A stretch of 64,000 nt of DNA, taken from Chryseobacterium capnotolerans. Lineage in GTDB: Bacteria; Bacteroidota; Bacteroidia; Flavobacteriales; Weeksellaceae. Below, piece by piece: positions 8,608 to 17,831 of the stretch. The position numbers were made by a program, and so were the translations under genes. Every line of letters begins with the position of its first letter. Within the stretch, counting starts at the first letter, position 1. The DNA lies in contig NZ_CP065589.1 of the NCBI RefSeq assembly GCF_021278965.1, forward strand, positions 1,865,001 through 1,929,000, written 5' to 3'. The notes under the pieces were generated by a model, which was given only the letters and a program-made list of their open reading frames with translations, did no database searches and had not been told where the DNA came from.

Positions 8608-9490
8608 AATACAAATGTAAATAAATAAAATAATCTTCAATATACAATTGTAACCTAAGCATAATGTATTGTTATATAGTATTTTGTATGCGTATTACAA
8701 ATGTACTCTCATAGTATATTCATTCAATTGAATAAGATTGAGAGATGAAAATTAAGCATATAATTTCTGATTAATGACCTTTAAAAGTGAATTAGAAATG
8801 TAAATTATGACCATTAAATGACCAATTTTCAGTGATTATTTTTTAGTTTTCAGTTGTTTACAATAATAATCAATAGGGATCTGAGAATAAGCTACTAAAT
8901 GGCTAAAATCGCAGATAAATTGCATATAATAGAGGTTTTAAGACATATACATTGGTAAATTACATGAGTAAATCTCCTTTTAGCGTAATTCTTTGCCTTA
9001 TTTCTGCAGTAAATTCCCTTCACTGAGTAAAATTATTTTTTGCTTAAGCTTAAATCTATCAATAAAATATTTAAGAGCTAAATTTCTAAGTGATTTTTAT
9101 AATTTTAAACATTTTACATTTGTATATATGTATAAATAGTATAGTTTTCTATATTTTATCTGTTTGAAAAAAATATGCCCATTTGGCCTAAAATAGGTAT
9201 TTACAGAGTTAAAGTATTCTTATAAATATCATTGAGTTGAATTTCATAACTATCTGAAATTAAATGCTTTAAATATATGTTTTTAAATTATTCGCAATCC
9301 ACAATTTTATCAACAGACATTTTGTCAATAATGACTGTTTAACAATGTTACTTATGTTAATCCATTAGTTGCAGATAAAATTCACTATTTAACTTTTGTC
9401 AATTCAATTTTGTTTACAAAAATTCGCTGAAATTTTTCTGTTTTCTGTCTATTTACAAATGTTAATGATTATAGTATGCCTTAAAATGGC
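8608..9490. promoter_or_regulatory. 0.9-kb non-coding AT-rich region with repeated TACAAATGTA-like dyads
   Basis: No gene is seen. Related sites are TACAAATGTAA (8610-8620), the perfect palindrome TACAATTGTA (8643-8652), TTACAAATGTAC (8695-8706), TTACATTTGTA (9114-9124, opposite orientation) and TTTACAAATGTTAA (9452-9465), in addition to the copy in the XRE promoter. They may be operators for the XRE protein. Caution: the half TACATTTG also equals a -7 promoter box, so some copies may simply be promoters in an AT-rich stretch. Confidence 0.45.
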
Positions 9491-9498
9491 TAAATTTG
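9491..9498 (+). promoter_or_regulatory. -7 box TAAATTTG for the M14 peptidase gene
   Basis: Matches TAnnTTTG and lies 24 bases before ATG 9523; it overlaps an in-frame TTG at 9496, which is therefore not the start. Confidence 0.45.
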
Positions 9499-9522
9499 AT
9501 TCCAGTAAATTATTTTCCAGCA

Positions 9523-10631
9523 ATGAACTTTGAACTTATTTATTCTTTGAACCCCGATTTTTCAAATCGCTATATTTCCCCTGAAAAATTATTTTCTTAC
9601 CTACAGACGAATCTCAGCGATTATATTCAGGAGATCGGAACGTCATATTTAGAGAAGCCGATTTATCAGTTAAGCATCGGAACCGGAAACATCCAAGTAT
9701 TAGCCTGGTCACAAATGCACGGAAATGAATCCAATGCCACACACGCCATGCTTGATCTTTTGACAAGTCTTGATAAAGCTCCTGAAATGAAGGATGACCT
9801 ATTCAGTAAAATCAGACTGGATTTTATATTTATGCTTAATCCTGATGGATCTGAAAGATGGACAAGACTCAATGCCGTTGATATTGACCTTAACCGCGAT
9901 TTCCATAACGAGGCGAGTAAGGAGATTAAGTTTCTGAAAAAAGCAGCTGCTTCAAAGAAATATGACTATGCATTAAATCTTCATGAGCAGAGAACCATTT
10001 TCACAACAGATGGTATTCATCCAGCTACTCTTTCCTTTCTTGCTCCTTCTGAAAATGTAGAACGTACCATTACAGAGAATAGAAAAAAATGTATGGCTGT
10101 TATTGGAAATGTCTATACTCATTTAAAGGAAATAATTCCTAATCAAATTGGAAGATACTCTGATGAATTTTATCCAACTTCAACCGGTGACAATTTTATA
10201 AAAGCAGGCATGCCTACTATTTTATTTGAAGGCGGACATTTTGTAGATGACTACACCAGAAAAGGGACCAGAAAATATTATACGATTGCTTTATACTATG
10301 CACTGAAAGCAATTAGTGATTTGAACTCAGATACTACAGGTTGGGAAACTTATCTTGATATTCCTGAGAACAAAGAAACTCATTATGATATTATCTACCG
10401 AAATGTAAAACTCAATACTGAACATGAATGTATTTTGGATATCGCTGTTCAATATAAAGAAGTGAAAGAGGATGGGAAAGATGAAATTTCTTTTATTCCT
10501 TTTGTGATGGAAGCGGGAGATGTTAAAAAAGAAAAGGCTGGTTAGAGATAGACTGTACAGGAAAGAAATTTATTTCTGCCAATAAATATCCGAAGCTGGA
10601 CGCTGTTGTGGATTTTACGATAGAAGATTAA
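9523..10631 (+). CDS. M14-family zinc carboxypeptidase (frameshifted near the 3' end)
   Basis: 369 residues after repair. The M14 zinc site is visible: H and E of WSQMHGNESNA near residue 75, with the substrate-binding segment MLNPDGSERWTRLNAVDIDLNRDF. The later histidine is probably in LNLHEQRTIFTTDG, and a candidate catalytic glutamate lies in TILFEGGHFVDDY. No signal peptide is seen, so it is probably cytoplasmic. The frame breaks in an A run at 10525-10535. One more A continues the protein as KGWLEIDCTGKKFISANKYP to the stop at 10631, just before a terminator. Without repair the protein ends at 10545. The exact peptide substrate is unknown. Confidence 0.85.
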
Positions 10632-10670
10632 AAATTTCGGCAACCCAAAGGGTTGCCGAAATTTATTTTT
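10632..10670 (+). terminator. Strong terminator after the M14 peptidase
   Basis: Stem of about 14 pairs, AAATTTCGGCAACCC / GGTTGCCGAAATTT, with a trailing T run. Confidence 0.9.
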
Positions 10671-10780
10671 ATACTTTTCTAAAACAGAAAACTGGATCAT
10701 ACTATGAGTGTAGAATTCTGGTTTAAATCTCTACAATTGATAAATTACAGATTATCTTTTCCTCAATTTTTAAAATTTAC

Positions 10781-10803
10781 GTAATCTGTAAAATCTGTAG
10801 GAG
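10781..10803. repeat. Dispersed intergenic AATCTGTR repeat fragment
   Basis: GTAATCTGTAAAATCTGTAG belongs to a degenerate family also seen at 17581-17617 and 56166-56205, always between genes. Confidence 0.4.
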
Positions 10804-10835
10804 ATTCTGATATTTTCTTCAATAGAAGAAAATCC

Positions 10836-11351
10836 TTAGTTTACCACTTTAATTCCGCTTGCAAGGAATCTTATTTCTTCCTTAGGCTGAGTAATAGCGT
10901 CAATTTCAGATTGAGGTTTCTTAGCATCTTCAGCATAGTGTTTCTGTTCATCCACAGAAATTACTTTTCTTTCAGCATTTCCTTCTAAAACGACATTCTT
11001 ACCTTTTAAAGCTGTAGGTACAAAGAAGGCGTAATCTTTCATTTTTACAAAAAACTGCGAGTTATCATCTGTCTGAATGGTTAACCAGCATCCTTTTTTC
11101 TCACATACATCGGTTACCTTTCCTTTGATAGCGACATTTTCCAGTTTTTTATTTTCTTTTTTAAGTTTCTTTCCCAGTTTATCTACTGTAATTGCTTTAG
11201 ATTCTGTATTGGAAGCAACAGCTGCTCCATAGGTATCACCTACTAAGGCACTTCCAGCAGGTGGTGAAAACTTCTTTTGTGATGTTTCTTGAGCAAATGC
11301 TAATGTAGAAGCACTTACAGCGACAGCAAATAGAAGAGCTTTAAATTTCAT
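10836..11351 (-). CDS. DUF4920 periplasmic protein
   Basis: 171 residues from the ATG at 11351 (reading leftwards), chosen because it is followed directly by a signal peptide (MKFKALLFAVAVSASTLAFA, cleavage before QETS). The mature domain has the DUF4920 hallmark VCEKKGCWLTIQTDD near residue 85, an OB-fold-like segment with a CxxxxC pair, then FFVKMKDYAFFVPTALKGKNVVLEG. Function is not established for this family; the two cysteines may bind metal or form a disulfide. Its neighbours are unrelated. Confidence 0.8.
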   Translation of the reverse strand: MKFKALLFAVAVSASTLAFAQETSQKKFSPPAGSALVGDTYGAAVASNTESKAITVDKLGKKLKKENKKLENVAIKGKVTDVCEKKGCWLTIQTDDNSQFFVKMKDYAFFVPTALKGKNVVLEGNAERKVISVDEQKHYAEDAKKPQSEIDAITQPKEEIRFLASGIKVVN

Positions 11352-11469
11352 GTTTAATATTTTTTCCAAAAATACTAATTAATATTGAATCATAAATCGA
11401 TAAAAATTAATAATAAATTGATACTTGTGTGAAATTTTAATAAAATCCAAAATGAAAGACAGATTTGTT

Positions 11470-11477
11470 TATATTTG
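11470..11477 (+). promoter_or_regulatory. -7 box TATATTTG for the APC permease
   Basis: Perfect TAnnTTTG, 16 bases before ATG 11494; the -33 element is not clear. Confidence 0.45.
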
Positions 11478-11493
11478 ACACCTATACTTGACT

Positions 11494-12903
11494 ATGCAGA
11501 AAAAACTGAAACTATGGGATGCCATCATGCTTGTGATGGGATCTATGATTGGAAGCGGGATCTTTATTGTAAGCGCCGATATGATGCGGAATCTGGGCTC
11601 CGGGTACTGGCTGATTGTGGTCTGGATCATCACGGGGATAATGACTGTAGCTGCGGCAATAAGCTACGGAGAGCTTTCTGCTCTGTTTCCAAAGGCTGGC
11701 GGCCAATATACTTATCTGAAAGAGATCTTTGGTAAAAGGATGGGATTTCTTTATGGCTGGGGTTTGTTTACGGTGATACAAACCGGAACTATAGCTGCCG
11801 TGGCAATGGCTTTCGGAAAATTTACAGCTTATCTGATCCCTTCACTTAATGATGCTGCCCCTATTTTTCAAAGTGGGGAATTCAAGATTACGTGGATACA
11901 AATTTTAGCTATTGCTGTTATTCTTCTGCTTACCTATATCAATACAAGAGGAGTAGAAAGTGGTAAATTTTTACAGAATATATTTACAGGATCTAAAATC
12001 ATCGCATTGCTAGGGCTAATTGCAGCTGGATTTATTCTGGTTGATTTTTCTCATTTATCTGAAAATTTCAGTCTGGGAATGGATTCTTTTCATAATCTGA
12101 AAAAAGATTTGAGTGGTAATTTCCTGAAAGAAGGCTGGGAACCTATTGGGGGAATGACTTTAATGGGAGGGATTGCGGCGGCGATGGTAGGTTCCGTTTT
12201 TAGTTCTGTAGCATGGGAAAGCGTAACGTTTGTTTCGGGGGAAATTGAGAATCCTAAGAAAAATGTTGTGAAATCAATGATTTATGGGACGACTGCTGTA
12301 ATGATTTTGTATATCGCTGTTAATTTTGTGTATTTAAATGCATTGGATAGAGACAGTATTGCCTTTGCAGCCAATGATAGAGTTGCTGTTGCCGCTTCTC
12401 AGAATATTTTTGGAAGTGCCGGAACTGTTATTATTGCTGTGTTGGTAATGATTTCAACTTTCGGTTGTGATAACGGATTGATTTTAGCAGGAGCAAGAGT
12501 TTTTCAGACAATGGCGAAAGATGGAATGTTCTTTAAATCCGCAGAAAAAAATAATAGAAATGAGGTACCGGAAAATGCATTATGGATGCAGGGGATATGG
12601 GCTTCTTTATTATGTCTGAGCGGGCAGTACGGAAACCTTTTGGATATGATTTCATTTGTCATCGTTCTGTTCTATATGATTACAGTTTTCGGAGTAATTT
12701 ATTTAAGAGTTAAACAACCTGCTTTGGAAAGACCTTATAAAACATGGTTGTACCCGGTAACCCCCATTATATATCTTATTATAGGAACTGTTTTTTGCAT
12801 CCTATTATTAATATATAAACAGCAATATACATGGCCGGGATTTGTACTGGTATTATTAGGACTTCCGGTATACTATTTCATCAATAGGAGAAAAGCAGAT
12901 TAA
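11494..12903 (+). CDS. APC-superfamily amino acid permease
   Basis: 469 residues with twelve predicted membrane helices. Helix 1 carries the APC substrate-binding signature GSMIGSGIFIVSADM, and FSSVAWESVTFVSGEIENPKKNV (helix 6 and the following loop) is typical of this family. It imports or exchanges amino acids across the inner membrane; the particular amino acid cannot be told. The ATG at 11494 is preferred over TTG 11488 because of its distance to the -7 box. It is followed by a GC-containing hairpin and stands alone. Confidence 0.9.
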   Translation: MQKKLKLWDAIMLVMGSMIGSGIFIVSADMMRNLGSGYWLIVVWIITGIMTVAAAISYGELSALFPKAGGQYTYLKEIFGKRMGFLYGWGLFTVIQTGTIAAVAMAFGKFTAYLIPSLNDAAPIFQSGEFKITWIQILAIAVILLLTYINTRGVESGKFLQNIFTGSKIIALLGLIAAGFILVDFSHLSENFSLGMDSFHNLKKDLSGNFLKEGWEPIGGMTLMGGIAAAMVGSVFSSVAWESVTFVSGEIENPKKNVVKSMIYGTTAVMILYIAVNFVYLNALDRDSIAFAANDRVAVAASQNIFGSAGTVIIAVLVMISTFGCDNGLILAGARVFQTMAKDGMFFKSAEKNNRNEVPENALWMQGIWASLLCLSGQYGNLLDMISFVIVLFYMITVFGVIYLRVKQPALERPYKTWLYPVTPIIYLIIGTVFCILLLIYKQQYTWPGFVLVLLGLPVYYFINRRKAD

Positions 12904-12941
12904 TAGATTAACATAATGAATACAATATAGATAATGGTTTC

Positions 12942-12976
12942 AGGGCTTTCAATTCAGTTTGAAGGCCCTAACTTTT
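12942..12976 (+). terminator. Probable terminator after APC permease
   Basis: AGGGCTTTCAA / TTTGAAGGCCCT hairpin with a weak T tail (AACTTTTG). Confidence 0.6.
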
Positions 12977-13077
12977 GAATAATATTTTAATTTATTATAA
13001 CAATTATTTAGTGAAAATGTGTATTTTGGTATTTCGTTTTTAAGTGAACGGAACCATGAAGTAAAAAACAAGAAGTT

Positions 13078-13518
13078 ATGGATACACCAAATTACAGAAT
13101 GCCCTTTGTACCGTCAACATTAATGACAGAAGGGGGAAGTATCGATACCTGCGATATGGGGGAGAGTATTGCCCACAACATTATGCTGCTGATCACCACC
13201 AAAAAAGGGGAGAACAGATACGATGAAAACTATGGAAATGATGTTTGGAACCTGGAATTCGATAACGGAGTAACCAGTGCCATCTGGGAAAATGTTTTTG
13301 TCAAAAGTCTGAGAAGGCAGATCCAGGAATATGAACCAAGAATTGTGCAGCCTCAGATCGATGCCAATATTCAATTTGTAGAACACAGTTACGATACCAA
13401 AGAACACACCGAAATCAAAAAGAAAGTAAGAATTGCCATCAATGCCAAAATGGAGGAAACAGGAGAACGTTTCAGTTTTTCAACAGAGCTGTTCCTGAGC
13501 CCAATGTCTATTGATTAA
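13078..13518 (+). CDS. tssE: T6SS baseplate subunit TssE (gp25-like)
   Basis: 146 residues. It matches the GPW/gp25 domain of TssE: an N-terminal region with SIAHNIMLLITTKKGENRYDENYGNDVWNLEF, then a central IWENVFVKSLRRQIQEYEPRI helix, then a beta C-terminus ending in FSTELFLSPMSID. TssE is a wedge component of the T6SS baseplate that docks the sheath in the cytoplasm. It is followed after 23 bases by tssF, the normal gene order. The sequence type fits the Bacteroidota T6SS (type iii). The genes for sheath, tube and membrane complex are not in this window. Confidence 0.9.
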   Translation: MDTPNYRMPFVPSTLMTEGGSIDTCDMGESIAHNIMLLITTKKGENRYDENYGNDVWNLEFDNGVTSAIWENVFVKSLRRQIQEYEPRIVQPQIDANIQFVEHSYDTKEHTEIKKKVRIAINAKMEETGERFSFSTELFLSPMSID

Positions 13519-13541
13519 AATTTTTAACTACAAAAAAAATT

Positions 13542-15424
13542 ATGAACCTAGATCAAAATATTTATTCCAAAGAATCTGTAAAAGCAAGAATGCTTCAGAA
13601 TGCTACTAAAGTATGGGGATTGAAAAGTCCACAGTCTTTAGATCCATTTGTAAAATTATTAATTGACGCATTCAGTACAGAAGTTTTTAAAGCGAATAAT
13701 GAAATACAAACAGTCAATGCCCGAATTCTTGAAAAACTGGCAAAACTGTTAACTCCATCCATTTATACTCATCCTATTCCGTCCCATGCAGTTGCTTTCA
13801 CGCAGCCTTATGATTCTACGGAAGTTTTATTAGAGCACACGGAGTTTTTCTTCCGTAAACAAATGACTTCTACGGTGAAATCGGAATCGGATAAACAACT
13901 TAATATTCCTTTTACTCCGGTTGGGAATGTAAGAATCAATAAAGTTCACACCTCAGTAATGTTTGTAGGGAATACCTGCTACAGTATCGATGACAGATTC
14001 AATAAAATTCCGATTTCAAGATTTAACGGAAGACCTGAAGACTACAGAAAGGTCACCGTAGGAGTTGATGTAAGTAAATATGTGAGCGAATACTTCCCTA
14101 AATATATGAGCATATTCTGCTCTAATCCGGCTTTCGAACATCTTGATTTTGTGTATAAACTATTACCTTATATTACTGTTTCAAGTAATGGAAATCCTTT
14201 GTTCGTAAGAGAAGGATTAAGCTACCTTACAGAAAGCGCCACTGATGGTTATGAACAGATGTTTAAAGAGCAGTCCATCAGAAGCAAGGTCATTGAAGAT
14301 ATTAAAAGTATCTACCGTCATAAATTCATAGAGATTACCGGATTATCCAGCAGCTTATTCTCAGAACCCGGGCAACTTCCACAAAACCTGGATTTCCTTG
14401 CCGGAAAAGAAGAGATTGTAAAATACCTGGATAATAAGCGTTATTTATGGCTTACTTTTGAATTCCCACCACAGTTCTCAGCAGAAATTCTGGATAATTT
14501 CTCATTTGTATTGAATGCTTTCCCAATCTATAACAGAGGCTGGAAAAAAACAGAATACAGTCTTGATATTATGGGAAACAACATTCCTTTGGTAACAGAT
14601 GAAGGAGAACATTTCTTATATGTAGATGAGGTACAGGACGGCGACGGAAGAAAATATACAGAAATACCATTTACTCCTGCAGATGATCTTAAAAAGGATT
14701 ATATACAGTAAGAAAAGGAGGAATGGAGCGTTTCACCAGCAGAAATGCAGTGGATATGATTGCTAATGTTCTGGAGCTGACAAGAGATGAAATTGCAGCA
14801 TTCTCTCTTTTAAACAGGGATAATGTAAAAGGCGTTCTGAGCGAGATGTCAGACAAGATGAAATCGATGGTTCAGAAAGTGAATAATGCCAAGAGAAATA
14901 TCAGACAGGAACTGAATTATGTAATTATGGAACCTGTAGAAAAAACAGACCACACATATGCTTCTTTCTGGATCACACATTGTACATTAGCTAACCATAT
15001 GCGCCCTGGAACTGAGCTTTCCAACCAATTGAAATCCCAAACCGTTGTTTTGCTTACCGAAACATTGGGTGGTGCTGAAGAGCAAAAAGGTACTGACAGT
15101 ATCCAGGCTTATAAATATGCTTTGACTACAAGAGATAAAATCATTTCTCTTGAAGATGTTAAAAACTATTGCCGAATGATTCTGAAAGATGAATTGAGAG
15201 AAGTAAGAGTAAGAAGAGGAACTATGATCAGTAACAAACCTAAAGAAGGTTTCGTAAGAACCGTTGAGGTTGAAATTGTTCCACAGAATTATTCTTTCTA
15301 TGGAAGAGCCTATTGGGAAAATATGGCCAACATTACCAGAAATCAGATCATTGCCAAAGCAATTGACGGCATTGAATATCTGGTGAAGGTAACCAATGAG
15401 GACGTTGAATTCCAGGATATGTAA
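13542..15424 (+). CDS. tssF: T6SS baseplate subunit TssF (frameshifted, missing A)
   Basis: 627 residues after repair, the usual size for TssF. The first part (13542-14711) begins MNLDQNIYSKESVKARMLQN and contains the LEKLAKLLTPSIYTHPIPSHAV segment typical of TssF/VasA. The frame is lost at the five-A run 14691-14695. A sixth A continues DDLKKGLYTVRKGGMERFTS into the second part, which includes RNAVDMIANVLELTRDEIAAFS and the C-terminal LREVRVRRGTMI region. TssF, with TssE, TssG and TssK, builds the baseplate wedge. The apparent split into two genes is very probably a sequencing error. Confidence 0.88.
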
Positions 15425-15450
15425 AAATCAGACAATTAAAACAAAAAAAT

Positions 15451-16380
15451 ATGAAGAAGATTATTGTATTCGCAATGGCCCTTTCGTTAACTGCTACAGT
15501 AGTAAGCTGTAAAAAAGGTGCAGGAAAATTGGCTGACTCGGTTTTGAACATGGGAAGCGAAACAGATGCAAATGCTATTATTGATTTTAATAACAATTTT
15601 ATAGATTCTTATAAAAATACATCCAAACATATTGATAGGATCTTAAAATATGCAGATGCAGCAGTTGCCAAATCAAAAGGAGAAAATGTACTGATTATGC
15701 CTGTTACATTAAGCTCAATGGATTACTCATTTTCAAAAATTAAAGAAATTCCGTCAGGATTTGATAAGGAAAAAGAAGCTATTGAAAAAGAATTCAATGT
15801 TTATAAGGCTAAAAAAGAAAACATAGACAAAAAAATGGAGGAACTTAAGTCTTATATGACTTCGGAAGACTATAAAGATGATAAAGGAGCAAAAGCAGAA
15901 GCGATCACAAAAGAAATTGAGGGCGATGTAAATGCTTTTTATGCAGCCGGAGAAAATATTATGACCAGAATCAAACCTGCTACAGATGCTGCAGAAGAAG
16001 TTATTTTAAAGGATCATCCTATGAAAGAATATATTATTTCTTCTAAAAATGTGATGAATTCACTGGATTCTGTAATTGATCTTTTAGGAAAACAATACTC
16101 TGGACAATTCAATGAAGCAGAAGCTCAGAAAAAGTATGATGAATATGCCAAAGTGGTAGAAGCCAACACTAAATTAAACTTTGATGTGAAGGATCCGCAG
16201 TATTCTTATAAAAAATCTCAGTTTGAAAGCTTCAATAAAAATGCGTCTAACTTTTTAGATTTGTATAGAAAACTTATTAGAGACGCTAAAGAAAAGGGAA
16301 AGATTCAGGATAATGATATCCAACAGATCGATTCTTCCTATGAAAGCGTATTGGGCGCCTACAACTCTTTTGTGAAATAA
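15451..16380 (+). CDS. DUF3829-like lipoprotein, possibly T6SS-associated
   Basis: 309 residues. The N-terminus MKKIIVFAMALSLTATVVSC is a lipoprotein signal with the lipobox cysteine at residue 20. The mature protein is helical and Lys/Glu-rich, with the DUF3829-type layout (IIDFNNNFIDSYKNTSKHID, later KNVMNSLDSVIDLLGKQ). It follows tssF after 26 bases, so it is probably in the same transcript. Bacteroidota T6SS loci contain a phylum-specific lipoprotein component, and this could be one, but I cannot assign it by sequence. A terminator follows. Confidence 0.7.
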   Translation: MKKIIVFAMALSLTATVVSCKKGAGKLADSVLNMGSETDANAIIDFNNNFIDSYKNTSKHIDRILKYADAAVAKSKGENVLIMPVTLSSMDYSFSKIKEIPSGFDKEKEAIEKEFNVYKAKKENIDKKMEELKSYMTSEDYKDDKGAKAEAITKEIEGDVNAFYAAGENIMTRIKPATDAAEEVILKDHPMKEYIISSKNVMNSLDSVIDLLGKQYSGQFNEAEAQKKYDEYAKVVEANTKLNFDVKDPQYSYKKSQFESFNKNASNFLDLYRKLIRDAKEKGKIQDNDIQQIDSSYESVLGAYNSFVK

Positions 16381-16421
16381 TATTTTTGATTGGTTGTAAT
16401 ATCAACAGTCAATTTGAAAAT

Positions 16422-16453
16422 AAAAAATGTCGTAGGAAATACGGCATTTTTTA
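16422..16453 (+). terminator. Terminator after the DUF3829-like lipoprotein
   Basis: Stem AAAATGTCGTA / TACGGCATTTT (one wobble pair) followed by T residues. Confidence 0.75.
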
Positions 16454-16499
16454 TATCTACTGTACAAAATAGTAATGCTTTAAAAATTAAACTATTTAA

Positions 16500-17390
16500 A
16501 TGAAAAAAGTATCCCTTTTTATATCTATTTGTCTTTTAAGTATTCAGCTAAAGAGCCAAACGATTCAGGATTTGAAAAGTAAAATTAGTACTATCATATC
16601 AACAAAAAATGCAACCGTTGGAATCTCTTTAAAAGGAATTGAGGATAAAGATACCTTAAGCATCAATGGAAATAAAACAATGCCCATGCTGAGTGTTTTT
16701 AAATTCCATATTGCATTAGCTGTTTTAAGTCAGGTAGATCAAGGGAAATTAAAACTGAATCAGAAATTCTTTATTAAAAAAGAAGAATTATTACCTGAAA
16801 CATGGAGCCCGATAAGAGAAGAATATCCGGAAGGAAATATGTCTTTGACATTAGATCAGCTATTAAGATACACGGTTTCTCACAGTGATAATAATGGTTG
16901 TGATATTCTGCTGAAGATAGTAGGGGGCGCTCCGGTTGTTCAGAAATTTATCAACCAACAGGGTATCAAAGATTTTACTATCCGATTGAATGAACAGCAA
17001 ATGAACACCTTTGAATCCTATTTTGTAAATACATCAACCCCTTTAGCTACAACCAACCTTTTAGAAAGATTCTATAAAGGGAAAGTATTAAAAAAAGAGA
17101 CTACAAAATATTTATATCAGATCATGGTAGAAACTTCAAGAGGACTTACCTGGATGAAGGCAGGTTTGCCGGCAGGAACAGAATTAGCTCATCGCACAGG
17201 AATCTCAGGAAGAAATGAACAGAATATAAGAGCTGCGATGAACGATGTAGGAATTATAAAGCTTCCCAACGGAAAACATTTCATCTTATCCGTATACCTT
17301 AAAAATATCAATGAAGAAATGAAAGACACAGAAAAAATCATTGCAGATATCGGAACTGCTGTCTGGGAATATTATATAAACAAACCATAA
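16500..17390 (+). CDS. Class A beta-lactamase (PER/VEB/CIA-like branch)
   Basis: 296 residues. The signal peptide MKKVSLFISICLLSIQLKSQ sends it to the periplasm. The active-site serine is Ser65 in SVFKFH (SxxK), the SDN loop is Ser129-Asp130-Asn131 in SHSDNNGCD, and a candidate Glu165 lies in RLNEQQMNTF (omega loop). The third box reads HRTGISG at 231-237, so arginine (Arg232) replaces the usual lysine of KTG. The general sequence (NDVGIIKLPNGKHFILSVYL) resembles the extended-spectrum enzymes of Chryseobacterium and PER/VEB. It hydrolyses beta-lactams; the spectrum cannot be predicted. It is a chromosomal gene in a housekeeping setting, with no mobile element nearby. Confidence 0.9.
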   Translation: MKKVSLFISICLLSIQLKSQTIQDLKSKISTIISTKNATVGISLKGIEDKDTLSINGNKTMPMLSVFKFHIALAVLSQVDQGKLKLNQKFFIKKEELLPETWSPIREEYPEGNMSLTLDQLLRYTVSHSDNNGCDILLKIVGGAPVVQKFINQQGIKDFTIRLNEQQMNTFESYFVNTSTPLATTNLLERFYKGKVLKKETTKYLYQIMVETSRGLTWMKAGLPAGTELAHRTGISGRNEQNIRAAMNDVGIIKLPNGKHFILSVYLKNINEEMKDTEKIIADIGTAVWEYYINKP

Positions 17391-17456
17391 AGACTTTAGA
17401 AGAAGATCAAAAGTATAAATAATTTTTCAACTGATCTTTCTGTCTATTTATTGTAC

Positions 17457-17497
17457 AATGTCATTCTGAAAGGAACGAAGTGAAATAAAGAATCTAA
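17457..17497. repeat. TGTCATTCTGA-type intergenic repeat
   Basis: TGTCATTCTGAAAGGAACGA ... AGAATCT belongs to a repeat family common between genes in Bacteroidota. Other members here are at 51203-51267 and 60080-60116. Confidence 0.5.
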
Positions 17498-17580
17498 ATA
17501 AGACACAAAGCTCGTGTTCCTTCAGAAAAATAATGACTAAAGCAGTACATAATAATCAGCATGATCATGACCTCCACAAT

Positions 17581-17617
17581 CATCTGTGAAAATCAGTGCA
17601 ATCTGTGGGTAAATAAA
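17581..17617. repeat. Dispersed AATCTGTG repeat
   Basis: CATCTGTGAAAATCAGTGCA followed by ATCTGTGGGTAAATAAA closely resembles the sequence at 56169-56205. Confidence 0.5.
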
Positions 17618-17625
17618 TTCAATAG

Positions 17626-17648
17626 AAACGGACTTCAGTCCGTTTTTT
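17626..17648 (+). terminator. Hairpin terminator downstream of beta-lactamase
   Basis: AAACGGAC / GTCCGTTT stem with loop TTCA and a T run; it is 236 bases from the bla stop. Confidence 0.7.
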
Positions 17649-17788
17649 AAATAATAGCCCATCCATAGGCTTTAGACAAAACCTATAAACAGCATTTATA
17701 CAAATATTGAGATAAGATTAAGCAGAAATAAACTACCATTATAAAAATTTTAACCCTTTCATTATAAAAAAAATTCCATAAAATTCCG

Positions 17789-17796
17789 TAATTTTG
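17789..17796 (+). promoter_or_regulatory. -7 box TAATTTTG for uvrA
   Basis: Fits TAnnTTTG and lies 35 bases before ATG 17832; no clear -33. Confidence 0.4.
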
Positions 17797-17831
17797 CACG
17801 TTGTGATTTTCAGGCAAAGTCACTCCAAATT

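Larger units (their letters stand above)
17391..17831. other. Intergenic region with decayed repeats
   Basis: 440 bp without a gene. It contains a TGTCATTCTGA-type repeat at 17457-17497, an AATCTGTG repeat at 17581-17617, a GGACTTCAGTCC hairpin with T tail at 17626-17648, and a -7 box TAATTTTG at 17789-17796 serving uvrA. Confidence 0.6.

Noticed and set aside
13542..15424. tssF as two separate genes
   Set aside because: The first ends and the second begins inside one conserved TssF segment; one A restores GLYTVRKGGMERF and the normal length.
15451..16380. Assignment of the lipoprotein as a named T6SS core subunit
   Set aside because: Position after tssF is suggestive, but I see no motif that separates it from general DUF3829-like lipoproteins.
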